Shown: positions 25,445 to 34,696 of the stretch, one piece after another
How positions within the stretch are numbered: the first letter of the stretch is position 1
Layout of the letters: each line of letters begins with the position of its first letter
From: Microbacterium lacus
Lineage (GTDB): Bacteria > Actinomycetota > Actinomycetes > Actinomycetales > Microbacteriaceae
DNA length: 64,000 nt
Direction of reading: 5' to 3'
Assembly (NCBI RefSeq): GCF_039531105.1
Contig: NZ_BAAAPK010000001.1
Location: 2,170,001 to 2,234,000, forward strand
Position numbers and translations under genes: made by a program
The notes under the pieces: generated by a model
The model's input: the letters and a program-made list of their open reading frames with translations, nothing else
What the model was told of the DNA's origin: nothing
Databases searched by the model: none

Positions 25445-26773
25445 GTGACCACGAGCACCGCCCTGCACACCGACCGGTACGAGCTCACGATGCTCGAGGC
25501 GGCCCTTCGCGACGGCACGGCGCACCGGCGCTGCGTCTTCGAGCTGTTCGGCAGACGCCTCCCTGGCGGCCGCCGCTTCGGTGTCGTCGCGGGCACGGGC
25601 AGGCTGCTCTCCCTCATCGACGACTTCCGCTTCGGGGACGACGAACTCCGCTTCCTCCGGGACAACAGGGTCGTGGATGCCGCTACCCTGGCCTTCCTCG
25701 CCGACTATCGCTTCCGCGGCTCGATCAGCGGCTATCGCGAGGGGGAGCTCTACTTCCCCGGCTCGCCGATCCTGACGGTGGAGGGCACGTTCGCCGAGGC
25801 GGTGATCCTGGAGACGCTCGCGCTGAGCGTCCTCAACCATGATTCCGCGGTCGCCACGGCGGCCGCCCGCATGAGCATCGCCGCCGGCGACCGCCCGCTC
25901 GCCGAAATGGGGTCGCGGCGCGCCGCCGAGGAGTCGGCGGTCGCGGCCGCTCGCGCCGCCTACATCACCGGCTTCGGCGCGACGAGCAACCTCGAAGCGG
26001 GACGGCGCTGGGGCATCCCCACGATGGGCACAGCGGCACACGCGTGGACGCTCCTGCACGACACCGAAGAAGACGCGTTCCGCTCGCAGGTCGAGGCGCT
26101 CGGCGTGGGGACGACGCTCCTCGTCGACACGTACGACACCCGACGAGGAGTCGAGCTCGCCGTCCAGGTCGCCGGAACCCGACTCGGCGGTGTCCGCATC
26201 GACTCCGGCGACTTGCCGACGGTCGCCGCCGAGGTCCGCGCGCAGCTGGACGCGCTCGGCGCGACGGGGACGAAGATCACCGTGACCAGCGACCTCGACG
26301 AGTACGCGATCGCCTCTCTCGCGGCATCCCCCGTCGACGCGTACGGCGTCGGCACCTCGGTCGTGACCGGGTCGGGAACGCCCACCGCCGGGATGGTCTA
26401 CAAGCTCGTCGCGCGGCAGGACGCCGCGGGCTCGTGGATCGCGGTGGCGAAGGCCTCCACGGACAAGGGGTCCAAGGGCGGACGCAAGGCCGCGTTCCGC
26501 ACCGTGGCGGACGGCACGGCGACCAGCGAGCTCATCGCGGTCTCGGACGGTTTCGAGCACGTGGACACCGCGTCCGAGCATCCGGATGCACGACCGTTGC
26601 AGGTGCCGCTCGTCGAGGCGGGCCGCACGGATGCCCGCTACGTCGGACCGGCCGGCGTCGAGGGCGCCCGCAGCCACCACGCTCGGGTCCGCGAGGAGTT
26701 GCCGGTGCGCGCGCTCGCGCTCAGCAAGTCCGATCCGGCAATCCCCACCGTCTACGTCGACGCGCGGGAGTGA
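25445..26773 (+). CDS. pncB: Nicotinate phosphoribosyltransferase
   Basis: First enzyme of the Preiss-Handler NAD salvage route, 442 residues, converting nicotinate and PRPP to NaMN. It opens with [21 protein letters not shown] and contains [40 protein letters not shown] (catalytic-His region), [10 protein letters not shown] and TSDLDEYAI. Length is usual for the bacterial class. A GTG start, 6 nt after TAGGCT. Monocistronic. Confidence 0.95.
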   Translation: MTTSTALHTDRYELTMLEAALRDGTAHRRCVFELFGRRLPGGRRFGVVAGTGRLLSLIDDFRFGDDELRFLRDNRVVDAATLAFLADYRFRGSISGYREGELYFPGSPILTVEGTFAEAVILETLALSVLNHDSAVATAAARMSIAAGDRPLAEMGSRRAAEESAVAAARAAYITGFGATSNLEAGRRWGIPTMGTAAHAWTLLHDTEEDAFRSQVEALGVGTTLLVDTYDTRRGVELAVQVAGTRLGGVRIDSGDLPTVAAEVRAQLDALGATGTKITVTSDLDEYAIASLAASPVDAYGVGTSVVTGSGTPTAGMVYKLVARQDAAGSWIAVAKASTDKGSKGGRKAAFRTVADGTATSELIAVSDGFEHVDTASEHPDARPLQVPLVEAGRTDARYVGPAGVEGARSHHARVREELPVRALALSKSDPAIPTVYVDARE

Positions 26774-26786
26774 GCGCGAGGGTGCG

Positions 26787-27068
26787 TCAGCCGACGAGCG
26801 ACTCGTAGATCTCTTTGCAGGTGGGGCAGACCGGGAACTTGTCCGGGTCGCGGCCCGGTGTCCACTTCTTGCCGCACAGAGCCCGCACCGGCTTGCCGGT
26901 CAGGGCCGACTCGAGGATCTTCTCCTTCTTCACGTAGTGCGAGAAGCGCTCGTGATCGCCCGGCTCGAGGTTCTCCTCGCGGATGAGCTCTTCGAGTTCG
27001 CGGTCGAGCGTCATCGTGCCGCCGGGTTCGTTGCCACCCTGGTCCGGGGCGTCGAGGGGGGTGCTCAT
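26787..27068 (-). CDS. DUF3039 domain-containing protein
   Basis: A 93-residue actinobacterial protein of unknown function. The family pattern [38 protein letters not shown] is followed by [13 protein letters not shown] and [14 protein letters not shown]. The C..CPTC cysteines form a probable small zinc-binding site. TACACT (27077-27082, minus) lies 8 nt before the ATG, indicating a leaderless transcript, and supports this start over an upstream in-frame ATG. It stands alone between pncB and the ABC exporter. Confidence 0.9.
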   Translation of the reverse strand: MSTPLDAPDQGGNEPGGTMTLDRELEELIREENLEPGDHERFSHYVKKEKILESALTGKPVRALCGKKWTPGRDPDKFPVCPTCKEIYESLVG

Positions 27069-27129
27069 GGTCAGCCAGTGTAACGCGGGGCATGACACGG
27101 CGGGCGGATGCCGAACCCCGCGAACGCGC

Positions 27130-28701
27130 TCAGACCGACTCCGCGAACTCCATCAGTCGCCCACCGCGCCGCTCGAAGATCGCCGCGCCGATCGCGACGC
27201 CGACGGCGAGCACGACGAGCCCGCCGCCGAGCCCGACCCAGAGAGCGGTCGACGAATCCTCGATGTCGGCGGTCAGGGCGAGCCAAGCGAACCACAACGC
27301 CGGTGCGCTCAGCACGATCGCGCCGATCATCACGAGCGCCTGGGCGATCGCGCTCGCGGAGCCCGCGCGCGGCGGCTGCTGGAACGGACTGTCGCCCGGC
27401 CGTGACGCGGCATAGGGGGCGAGCACCGACGAGATGCTGGACAGGCCGAGTCCGCACAGGAACAGCGAGGCGCAGACCCCGACCATGGCGGGCAGGAGCG
27501 CCCACCTGCCGTGCAGCGAGATCGCGACCGGGATCAGGATCGCCAGAAGGGGAATGCCGATCACCAGCACCGGCACGAGCCGGCCGGCCCGGTCGGACAC
27601 CCCGCGCAAGCCGCTCGCGATGTGCATCCAGACGGCGGTCGAGTCGTACGCGAGGTCGTTGTGCGGCAGCCAGCCGAGGAACAGCGCGATGATCGGCACG
27701 GGCACGAGGGCGACGATCTGAGGCGGAACGCCGGCGATCAGCAGCGGCACGGTCGTGATCGCGCCGGCGATCGGGATGATCAGGACGTTGACGATGTAGC
27801 GGCGATCGCGCAGCCAGTAGACGAGGCTGCGCGCGGCGACCGCTCCCCCGGGTGTTCCCGGTGCGACCGCGAACCAGCCGAGCCCGCCGCGCTCACGACC
27901 GGACAGCGGTCGCTCGGTCCGCGAGAGCATGAGACGGACCAGGAGTGCCCACAGCAGGCCCAGCACCACGAGCGTGCCGAGGGCGACGAGCAGTGAAGCC
28001 GTCGCGGATCCCGTCCCCAACTGTGCGACGCGACCGGGATACGCCCACGCCGCGCCGAGCGGAGTCACCGCGAGCGTGGCGACGGCTTCGGCCAGCTGCG
28101 TCGGCACCCGTCCTCGCCACTCCAGTGAGGCGAAGAACACGCCGACCGGGACCACGACGACGAGGACGGCCAGCGCGAAGAGGCCCGAGAGTTCGCGCGA
28201 TCGCCTTTCGCGCAGGAACAGCGCGGTCAGCGCCATGCAGACCCTGGCGAGCAGGACGCAGGTCGCGACGCCCAGGACGACACCGATCACCGCAGCCGGC
28301 CACGGCACGCCGTGCGCCGTCCACACGATCGCCGCGCAGACCGAGACCGCCAGAAGCGCGAAAGTGGGGACGCTGAGGAACCCGGCGACGGCGAGCACGG
28401 CGGCGAGGCGACCGCTCGGCAGCCCCAGGACGGCGAAGCGGCGGGGGTCCAGCGGATCGGTCGCCCCCGCCACGAGCGGAGCGAGGGCGAAGCCGAGCGT
28501 GACGGCCGAGCCGCCGAGGACGATGACCGCGAGCACCACGGGGGTCGCGGCATCCTGCAGCGTGAGAAGTGCCCAGCACGCGACCGCCGTCGCGGCGACC
28601 AGCAGGAAGAGCGCCAGCACGGTGCGCCGGACGTGCCCGGCATCGCCGCGCAGCGCGCCGACGAGGAGGGCGAGTCTCAGTCGGAGAACGTGTGCAGCCA
28701 C
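27130..28701 (-). CDS. ABC exporter permease (large, 12-14 helices)
   Basis: Membrane subunit of 523 residues with about a dozen hydrophobic helices and no ABC domain. Recognisable surroundings: [19 protein letters not shown] and [21 protein letters not shown] in the cytoplasmic loops, and a C-terminal KR-free acidic end ([11 protein letters not shown]). The GTG at 28701 overlaps the last 25 nt of the ATPase gene, so the two are coupled. Family resembles the actinobacterial two-component exporters of unknown substrate often called ABC-2-like or transporter permease. Confidence 0.8.
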   Translation of the reverse strand: MAAHVLRLRLALLVGALRGDAGHVRRTVLALFLLVAATAVACWALLTLQDAATPVVLAVIVLGGSAVTLGFALAPLVAGATDPLDPRRFAVLGLPSGRLAAVLAVAGFLSVPTFALLAVSVCAAIVWTAHGVPWPAAVIGVVLGVATCVLLARVCMALTALFLRERRSRELSGLFALAVLVVVVPVGVFFASLEWRGRVPTQLAEAVATLAVTPLGAAWAYPGRVAQLGTGSATASLLVALGTLVVLGLLWALLVRLMLSRTERPLSGRERGGLGWFAVAPGTPGGAVAARSLVYWLRDRRYIVNVLIIPIAGAITTVPLLIAGVPPQIVALVPVPIIALFLGWLPHNDLAYDSTAVWMHIASGLRGVSDRAGRLVPVLVIGIPLLAILIPVAISLHGRWALLPAMVGVCASLFLCGLGLSSISSVLAPYAASRPGDSPFQQPPRAGSASAIAQALVMIGAIVLSAPALWFAWLALTADIEDSSTALWVGLGGGLVVLAVGVAIGAAIFERRGGRLMEFAESV

Positions 28702-30011
28702 TCGAGGCCCTCCACGTCGCTGAGACCGCCGGCCAGCTCTATGAAGCGCTGCTCGAGGGTGAGTTCGCCTCTCACCTCGTCGATCGTCCCTTCGGCGAGC
28801 ACCTGTCCCGCCACGATCACCGCGACGCGCGAGCACACGCGCTGCACGAGATCCATACCGTGACTCGAGAGGATCACGGTCCCGCCGTGGGCGACGTAGG
28901 TCTTGAGGATGTCGAGGATGATCGCGCTGGAGACCGGGTCGACCGATTCGAACGGCTCGTCGAGGACCAGCAGTCGCGGCGAGTGGATGAGGGCGCCGGC
29001 GAGCATGATCTTCTTCACCATGCCGGCGGAGTAGTCGGACACGACGCGCCCGAGCGATTCCGTGAGGTCGAACGCGCGCGCGAGGTCGGCGGTGCGGCTC
29101 TCCACGACGGCGGACGGCAGCCCGCGCAGCACGCCGTAGTAGTGCAGCAACTGGCGGCCGGTCAGGCGGTCGAACGTGCGAAGGCGGTCCGGCAGCACGC
29201 CCATCTGGCGCTTCGCTCCGACCGGATCGGCGGCGGCATCCACTCCGTTCACGCGGATCGTGCCGCGATCGGCGCGCAGCAGACCCGCGATCATCGACAG
29301 GGTCGTGGTCTTCCCCGCGCCGTTCGGACCGACCAGGCCGTAGAAGATCCCGGCCGGCACGGTGAGGTCGATGCCGTCCACCGCCCGGGTGTCGCCGAAG
29401 ACCTTCGTGACGCCTTTCACCACGAGGGCGTCGCCAGCGGTATCGACGGATGCCGCGCCGAGCGCGTTCGGATCGACCACGGCGAGCTCGGCATCCGTCG
29501 ACTCGTCGCCGGCCTCCTCGATGTCGACGGGATCGGGGATCATCTCGGGTTCGGGTTCGACCTCGGGTTCCGGCTCTACGTCGGGTTCGGACTCAGGTTC
29601 GGCCTCGACTTCGGGTTGGACCTCGGGTTCGGGTTGGACCTCGGGTTCGGGTTCGACCTCGGGTTCGGGCTCGGCCTGCGGCTCGGGCTCGGACTCGGAC
29701 TCGGACTCGGACTCGGACTCGAGTTCACCCTCTGGCTCGGATTCGGGTTCGACGTGGGGTTCAAGCTCGGCCTCGGCTTCCGTCTCCGGCTCAGGCTCAG
29801 CTACGAGCACCGGCTGCACGACGGGAAGGGGAGGGCGCGGAGGAATCCGCAGATCCGCGGGCAGGGGCGGCGGCGGACCGGGGTGCGGCGCCGCGGGGGC
29901 CTCGCCCCGCCCGCTCGTCTGCAGGCTGTGGATCGCCGCGGGCACGCCACCGTCTTCGCCCGTCGGGTCCTCCGTCGGGGCGTCATCGGGCTGGGGCAGC
30001 GAGGCTGGCAC
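28677..30011 (-). CDS. ABC transporter ATP-binding protein with acidic repeat N-terminal extension
   Basis: A 444-residue protein. Residues about 194-444 are a normal exporter ATPase: Walker [11 protein letters not shown] (about 228-237), signature YSAGMVKKI (degenerate LSGGQ), Walker [13 protein letters not shown] and H-loop SSHGMD. Residues 1-193 are a non-homologous extension: Pro-rich to about 70, then about 90 residues made almost only of Glu, Pro, Ser and Val (for example [21 protein letters not shown]). The extension should be unfolded and highly negative. TACGTT (30018-30023, minus) sits 6 nt before the GTG, which supports the long form over an internal start. Confidence 0.85.
   Translation of the reverse strand: MPASLPQPDDAPTEDPTGEDGGVPAAIHSLQTSGRGEAPAAPHPGPPPPLPADLRIPPRPPLPVVQPVLVAEPEPETEAEAELEPHVEPESEPEGELESESESESESEPEPQAEPEPEVEPEPEVQPEPEVQPEVEAEPESEPDVEPEPEVEPEPEMIPDPVDIEEAGDESTDAELAVVDPNALGAASVDTAGDALVVKGVTKVFGDTRAVDGIDLTVPAGIFYGLVGPNGAGKTTTLSMIAGLLRADRGTIRVNGVDAAADPVGAKRQMGVLPDRLRTFDRLTGRQLLHYYGVLRGLPSAVVESRTADLARAFDLTESLGRVVSDYSAGMVKKIMLAGALIHSPRLLVLDEPFESVDPVSSAIILDILKTYVAHGGTVILSSHGMDLVQRVCSRVAVIVAGQVLAEGTIDEVRGELTLEQRFIELAGGLSDVEGLEWLHTFSD
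29544..29803 (-). repeat. Imperfect tandem codon repeat encoding Glu-Pro/Glu-Ser
   Basis: The plus strand shows iterations of tcgggt-type and tcggac-type hexamers (TCGGGTTCGGGTTCGACC, and six TCGGAC units near 29695-29730). On the coding strand these read as GAA/GAG-CCC, GAG-TCC and GAG-GTC codons. Such arrays change length by slippage, so this stretch should differ between strains. Confidence 0.85.
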
Positions 30012-30218
30012 CGACCCAACGTATCAAGCGCGTGCCCGCGCCCCCAATGAATTGACACCGCGCGAAACCACACGCCGGCGACACGCCCCACATCACGAAT
30101 CGGCAACGGGACCGGTGCATTATGCGCCTTCCCAGGTGTCTTCGCTACCATGAAACCGGCACGAGGGAGTGTCGCGTCGGTGAACCGACAGTGAAGACAC
30201 TCATCCCAGGAGCAGACT

Positions 30219-30911
30219 TTGACCCTTCAGACCGTGATTCTGGCCGCCGGCATGGGCTCGCGGCTCGGCCGCAGCCTGCCCAAGCCGCTCACCGAGCTCA
30301 GCGACGGCCGCAGCATCATGCAGCAGCAGCATGACAACGTCCGCGCGGCGTTCGGGACCGATGCCCGCATCATGACCGTCGTCGGCTACCGCGCCGAGAC
30401 GATCGTGGAAGCCTTCCCCGAGGTCGACTACGTCTACAACGACCGCTACGACCAGACCAACACCTCGAAGAGTCTCCTGCGCGCCCTCACCAAGAGCGGC
30501 AAGGGCGGGGTGCTCTGGATGAACGGCGACGTCGTCTTCGATCCCATGGTCCTCGGCCGGGCGATCGAGCTCATCGAGCGCGACCAGTCCTTCGTGACCG
30601 TCAACACCTCGAAGGTGAGCGACGAAGAGGTCAAGTACACCGTGACCGCGGACGGATTCATCGACCAGCTCTCCAAGACGGTGGTCGGCGGCATCGGCGA
30701 GGCGGTCGGTATCAACTACATCTCCGCCGCGGACAAGAAGGCGTTCATCCGTCAGCTGTCGCGCGTGGACGACCAGGACTACTTCGAGCGCGGCCTCGAG
30801 CTCGCGATCGAGCAGGACGGCATCCGCCTCCAGCCGATGGACATCTCCGACCTGTACGCGGTCGAGGTGGACTTCGCCGAAGACCTGGAGCGCGCGAACC
30901 TCTTCGTCTGA
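30219..30911 (+). CDS. Phosphocholine cytidylyltransferase-like nucleotidyltransferase (LicC/NTP_transferase)
   Basis: A 230-residue cytoplasmic nucleotidyltransferase. LQTVILAAGMGSRLGRSLPKPLTEL is the NTP-binding signature, followed by VVGYRAETI, the NDRYDQTNTSKSLLRAL stretch typical of LicC-type CTP:phosphocholine enzymes, and the metal-binding MNGDVVFD. It probably activates a small alcohol phosphate or sugar with CTP for decoration of a wall polymer, in line with the CDP-glycerol transferase genes 4-9 kb downstream; this link is inference. The TTG at 30219 is preceded by AGGAG. A leader of about 70 nt or more is likely (TACCAT near 30146). Confidence 0.85.
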   Translation: MTLQTVILAAGMGSRLGRSLPKPLTELSDGRSIMQQQHDNVRAAFGTDARIMTVVGYRAETIVEAFPEVDYVYNDRYDQTNTSKSLLRALTKSGKGGVLWMNGDVVFDPMVLGRAIELIERDQSFVTVNTSKVSDEEVKYTVTADGFIDQLSKTVVGGIGEAVGINYISAADKKAFIRQLSRVDDQDYFERGLELAIEQDGIRLQPMDISDLYAVEVDFAEDLERANLFV

Positions 30912-30985
30912 CCCCGCCTGCGCTCGTGGGCGCGGCGTGTCAAGCCCAGGCTTCATCCAGAGCGCGCGCATAGGATCGGGCCGTT

Positions 30986-31960
30986 ATGGCCGACAAGGTG
31001 CACCGAATCCACTCCCTCCCCGACGACGCGCCGTGGACGGGAGGGCTTCCGCCCGCCGGGTCGGCGGAGCATCCGATGCTCGTCCGGGTGCTCGACCGGG
31101 TCCTCGCGATCCAGCGCCCGGTCGTACTCGCGCACCTGCGCAGCATCCGTCTGCGTCACCCGACGGCCACGACGGCGGAGATCGTCCGCATCCTCGAGCG
31201 GCGATATCTCGCCGCGGTGACGACGGGCGGCGCCGCGGTCGGGGCGACGGCCGTCGTCCCCGGCATCGGCACGGGCGTGACCCTGGCGCTCAGCGGTGTC
31301 GAAACCGTCGGCTTCCTCGAGGCGACGACGCTTTTCGCCCAGTCGGTCGCCGAGGTCCACGGCATCCCGGTGGCCGACCCCGACCGCGCTCGTGCCCTCG
31401 TGCTCACCATGATGCTGGGCAAGGAGGGCGTCGACCTCGTTGCCCAACTCGCGGGCCAGGCCGCCGGCAAGGGCCCCACTCGCGACCGGTACTGGGGCGA
31501 ACTGGTCACCAAGACGATCCCCCGCGCCGCGATGGGTCCCCTCGTCGATCGGCTGAAGACGACGTTCGTGCGGTCGTTCGCGGCGCGCGGCGGCGCGTCC
31601 TTCGTCGGCAAAGCGCTGCCGTTCGGCATCGGCGCCGCGGTGGGCGGCGCGGGCAACCACATCCTGGGGCGTCGCGTGCTCGTGGGTTCCCGCCGCGCGT
31701 TCGGCCTGCCGCCGCTTGATCTGCCGGCTGAGCTGGAGCCGCGCCCCGACACACTGCGCCTCGAGCACGCCGCGACGCGGGGAATCCGCAGGGCGGGCGG
31801 CGCGATCGCGGGTGGCTTCACTCGCGCCGGATCCGCGGTCGGGTCGGCAGGACGCAGCGTCGCGAAGGCGGTCACGCCCCGCGGTCGCGCGGCGATCGAG
31901 AATCCGGATGCCGAGCCCGACGTCGACGGTTCCGTCGGCCGGGACACCACCTCGAACTGA
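30986..31960 (+). CDS. Conserved hypothetical protein with glycine-rich membrane-insertion region (EcsC-like)
   Basis: A 324-residue protein. After a polar N-terminus it has two Gly/Ala-rich hydrophobic segments, GGAAVGATAVVPGIGTGVTLALSGVETVGFLEATTLFAQ and GGASFVGKALPFGIGAAVGGAGNHILGRRV. These resemble the glycine-zipper segments of EcsC-family proteins. The C-terminal third is Arg/Gly/Ala-rich and probably disordered. TAGGAT at 30971-30976 lies 9 nt before the ATG. I cannot assign a function; the EcsC link is by overall look only. Confidence 0.75.
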   Translation: MADKVHRIHSLPDDAPWTGGLPPAGSAEHPMLVRVLDRVLAIQRPVVLAHLRSIRLRHPTATTAEIVRILERRYLAAVTTGGAAVGATAVVPGIGTGVTLALSGVETVGFLEATTLFAQSVAEVHGIPVADPDRARALVLTMMLGKEGVDLVAQLAGQAAGKGPTRDRYWGELVTKTIPRAAMGPLVDRLKTTFVRSFAARGGASFVGKALPFGIGAAVGGAGNHILGRRVLVGSRRAFGLPPLDLPAELEPRPDTLRLEHAATRGIRRAGGAIAGGFTRAGSAVGSAGRSVAKAVTPRGRAAIENPDAEPDVDGSVGRDTTSN

Positions 31961-31989
31961 CGACGCCGCACGCGCGGCAGGATGGATCC

Positions 31990-32211
31990 ATGGGAATCTT
32001 CAGTACGCGACCCGAAGAGCCGACGGAGTGGGCCGGCCTCCCCTCCGAGCCGGAACGCGTCCGCAGCGGAGCCGAAGCGCTTCCCGAGCCGATCGACTCG
32101 GCGGACTCGCTCGGCCTGCTCGGCACCTCGATCGCGTCCGTCGCGATCCCGTTGTCACCGCCCGATCCGACCGGCGCCGACGACGACTCCTCAACCTCCG
32201 ACGGCGTCTGA
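31990..32211 (+). CDS. Small acidic hypothetical protein
   Basis: A 73-residue acidic protein (MGIFSTRPEEPTEWAGLPSEP at the start, ending in an Asp/Ser-rich tail) with a short hydrophobic stretch LGLLGTSIASVAIPL. No domain recognised. It has plausible codon use and an AGGA before the ATG. Its last 21 nt overlap the end of the convergent dienelactone-hydrolase gene. Could be co-transcribed with the upstream EcsC-like gene (29-nt gap). Confidence 0.6.
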   Translation: MGIFSTRPEEPTEWAGLPSEPERVRSGAEALPEPIDSADSLGLLGTSIASVAIPLSPPDPTGADDDSSTSDGV

Positions 32212-33174
32212 GGCGACGGCCCCGCGCGGGGTGACCCGCACCACTTCCGGGTCGACCGAGGTGACCTCCCGCGTGATCCCCTGCACGCGCTTGAGGCCCT
32301 TGCGGGTGAGTCCGCGTTGGATCAGGAGGGTGACGCGGTCGGGACCGTGCGTGATGCGCGCTTCGAAACCGGAACCCAACGCGGTCTCGAGGCGGGATTC
32401 GAGCATGCGGTCGCGCTCGGCTTCACGCCGGACCGTCCCGTCGTTGAGTGTGCGATCCAGGAAGGCCAGCACCTCCTCGACCGCGAATTCCTGACGATCG
32501 GCAGTCAGCACGGAATGTCCGCGACCCTCGAACTCCAGAGAGAGGAAGCGCTCGCCCAGCAGGCGCCGGAGGCTCTCGAAGCGCGTCCCGGTCGCCACGT
32601 CCGTCCGGAACCGCAGACCCAGGACCTCGCAGCCGGAATCGGCGACGGCATCCGCATCGGCGGGTGAGAGCCCCAGGTCGGCACCGCGCAGAGCCGCCGA
32701 ACGGGGGAAGCCGATCGCGGCGGGAAGCGACGGCTCGGCGACCACCGGGGCGATGACCGGCGCGTCGGCCATCATCGCCAGACCGAAGCCTCCGGTGAAG
32801 CACATGCCGATCACCCCCACACCAGGTCCGCCGACACCCTCGTGAAGGTCCCTGGCCAGCGCGCGCAGCCACCCGGCGATAGGACTCGTCCTCCCCCGGG
32901 CGAACACCGAGAACTCTCGCCGCACACAGAACTGCCGGATGTCCCCCGTGATGTTGCGCGCCGAGAACCCGGCGCCGGGATCGCCGAACAGGTGCGGCAG
33001 GACGACGGTGAAGCCGGCCGCGACCACCTCCTCGGCCAGACGGAGCAGGCTCGGCTCGATCCCGGGGAACTCGTGGATGATGATGACCCCGCGACCGTCC
33101 CCCTTGCGGTAGTACGCGCGGGTCTCCTCGCCCACCGTCAGATACGATCGCTGCCAGCCCTCGAGCTCCTTCAT
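32191..33174 (-). CDS. Dienelactone hydrolase family protein with C-terminal extension
   Basis: Alpha/beta hydrolase of 327 residues. GVIIIHEFPGIEPSL holds the oxyanion-hole region, GVIGMCFTGGFGLAM has the nucleophile Cys (the DLH elbow GxCxGG), and GRGHSVLTADR supplies the His. The DLH domain ends at about residue 240. A further 85 residues (MLESRLETALGSGFEARITHGPDRVTLLIQRGLTRKG ... VDPEVVRVTPRG) form an extra domain that I do not recognise and that is not usual for DLH enzymes. Physiological substrate unknown. Confidence 0.85.
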   Translation of the reverse strand: MKELEGWQRSYLTVGEETRAYYRKGDGRGVIIIHEFPGIEPSLLRLAEEVVAAGFTVVLPHLFGDPGAGFSARNITGDIRQFCVRREFSVFARGRTSPIAGWLRALARDLHEGVGGPGVGVIGMCFTGGFGLAMMADAPVIAPVVAEPSLPAAIGFPRSAALRGADLGLSPADADAVADSGCEVLGLRFRTDVATGTRFESLRRLLGERFLSLEFEGRGHSVLTADRQEFAVEEVLAFLDRTLNDGTVRREAERDRMLESRLETALGSGFEARITHGPDRVTLLIQRGLTRKGLKRVQGITREVTSVDPEVVRVTPRGAVASDAVGG

Positions 33175-33280
33175 GCGCTCATCGTCGCAGACCGGCCGGC
33201 CGCCGCGGCGGATTCCGCGGATCCCCGGTCACCGGGAGCCGTTCGAGGCACCACGCGAATCGACGTGTTGCACGCGAGGG

Positions 33281-33286
33281 CATAAT
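33281..33286 (+). promoter_or_regulatory. -10 element of the maltokinase gene
   Basis: CATAAT, one mismatch from the TATAAT consensus, lies 9 nt before ATG 33296. Transcription would begin at or within a couple of bases of the start codon. Confidence 0.45.
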
Positions 33287-33295
33287 CTCGGAACC

Positions 33296-34690
33296 ATGGA
33301 AAGTACGCTGGCGTGCCTGGCGGCGTGGATGCCGCGGCAGCGATGGTACGCCGCGAAGGGTCGTCCGCCCGCACTGCGGCTCGTCGCGTGGTGGGACGCC
33401 CCCGCAGTTGCGGGCGCGGAGTCCGACGCCGGGGCGACGTTCGAGGCGCGCGTGCGCACGTTCCTGGTCGCGGACGACGGCTCCCAGCCGTCCGTGCTGT
33501 ATCAGGTCCCGGTCGTCGCGCGCGCCACCGCCGGCGTCGACGCGTCCGCCGACCACATCATCGGAAGCCCGGAACCCGGCACCACCTACATCGACGGCCC
33601 ATTCGATCCTGCGTACAGTCGCGCGCTGCTGGAGATAGTGACCCGCGGCGGCGCGGGCGAGGGGCCGGATGCCGTCGCGGTCGGACAGCCGATTCGCACC
33701 GTTGCGCCCGATGGCGTCGCGCGGACCGCAGCGGTGCTCTCCGGCGAGCAGTCCAACACGTCGATCATCTACCGCGGCGACGGGGCGATGCCGATCATCT
33801 GCAAGGTCTTCCGGCAGCTGCACGCCGGGCTGAACCCCGACATCGAGCTGCAGAGCGCACTCGCCGACGCCGGGTCCACGCACGTGCCACGGGCCGTCGG
33901 GTCCGTCGACGGCACGTGGCCGGGCACCGGGGGCACTCCGGTGTCGGGGTCACTGGCGTTCGCGCAGGAGTTCCTTCCGGGGGTCGAGGATGCGTGGCGC
34001 GTGGCACTGCACGCCGCGGCGCGCGGCGAGGACTTCCGCGATCGGGCGCGCGCGCTCGGCGCGGCGACCGCGGACGTGCACCTGTCTCTCGCGGAGCTCT
34101 TCCCCATCCGCCCGTGCGCACCGTCGGACCGTGCTGCGACCACGGCGACCTGGCATCGCCGACTCGGGATCGCGATCTCGGAGGTGCCCGCCATCGCCGA
34201 TCGCCGCGCGGCGATCGAGACCGTCTACGCACGAGCGATGGAGGTCGCCTGGCCGCCGCTGCAGCGGATCCACGGCGACTACCACCTCGGGCAGGTGCTG
34301 CAGGACCCTCACCGCGGCTGGGTGCTGCTGGATTTCGAGGGTGAGCCGCTGCGGCCCATGGCCGAGCGCATCCAGCCCGATCTCGCCTTGCGCGACGTCG
34401 CCGGGATGCTGCGGTCGTTCGACTACGTCGCCGGCTCCATCCGTCTGGATCGTCCCGATCGCGGCGAGGCTGTGCGCGATTGGGCGCAGAGATCCCGCGC
34501 CGCCTTCGTGGAGGGCTACGCGGCGACGTCCGGCGAGACGGGTGACGAGGACAGCCCGCTGCTGGCTGCGCTCGAACTCGACAAGGCGGTCTACGAGGCC
34601 ATCTACGAGGCGCGCAATCGTCCCACCTGGGTCACGATCCCCCTCCGGGCCATCGCGCGCCTGGTCGACGGACCCGCCCGCGTCGGCTGA
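33296..34690 (+). CDS. mak: Maltokinase-like phosphotransferase
   Basis: A 464-residue kinase that would phosphorylate maltose to maltose 1-phosphate with ATP, the precursor for GlgE alpha-glucan synthesis. The N-terminal cap begins LACLAAWMPRQRWYAAKGRPPALRLV, typical of Pep2/Mak. The kinase part has AVLSGEQSNTSIIY (P-loop equivalent), ICKVFR (Lys), the catalytic IHGDYHLGQVL and the metal-binding LLDFEGEP. In most actinobacteria mak is fused or adjacent to treS and near glgE/glgB. None of these is present here, so the gene is isolated. Confidence 0.88.
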   Translation: MESTLACLAAWMPRQRWYAAKGRPPALRLVAWWDAPAVAGAESDAGATFEARVRTFLVADDGSQPSVLYQVPVVARATAGVDASADHIIGSPEPGTTYIDGPFDPAYSRALLEIVTRGGAGEGPDAVAVGQPIRTVAPDGVARTAAVLSGEQSNTSIIYRGDGAMPIICKVFRQLHAGLNPDIELQSALADAGSTHVPRAVGSVDGTWPGTGGTPVSGSLAFAQEFLPGVEDAWRVALHAAARGEDFRDRARALGAATADVHLSLAELFPIRPCAPSDRAATTATWHRRLGIAISEVPAIADRRAAIETVYARAMEVAWPPLQRIHGDYHLGQVLQDPHRGWVLLDFEGEPLRPMAERIQPDLALRDVAGMLRSFDYVAGSIRLDRPDRGEAVRDWAQRSRAAFVEGYAATSGETGDEDSPLLAALELDKAVYEAIYEARNRPTWVTIPLRAIARLVDGPARVG

Positions 34691-34696
34691 GCCGTC

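Noticed and set aside
28569..30050. Repetitive Gly/Phe/Leu or Ser/Gly protein opposite the acidic repeat
   Set aside because: The repeat on the other strand or frame of the ABC ATPase extension; no start context and the ATPase reading frame is clearly real.
32191..33174. Classical serine alpha/beta hydrolase (Gly-x-Ser-x-Gly)
   Set aside because: The nucleophile elbow is GMCFTGG, Cys as in dienelactone hydrolases, so serine esterase was rejected.
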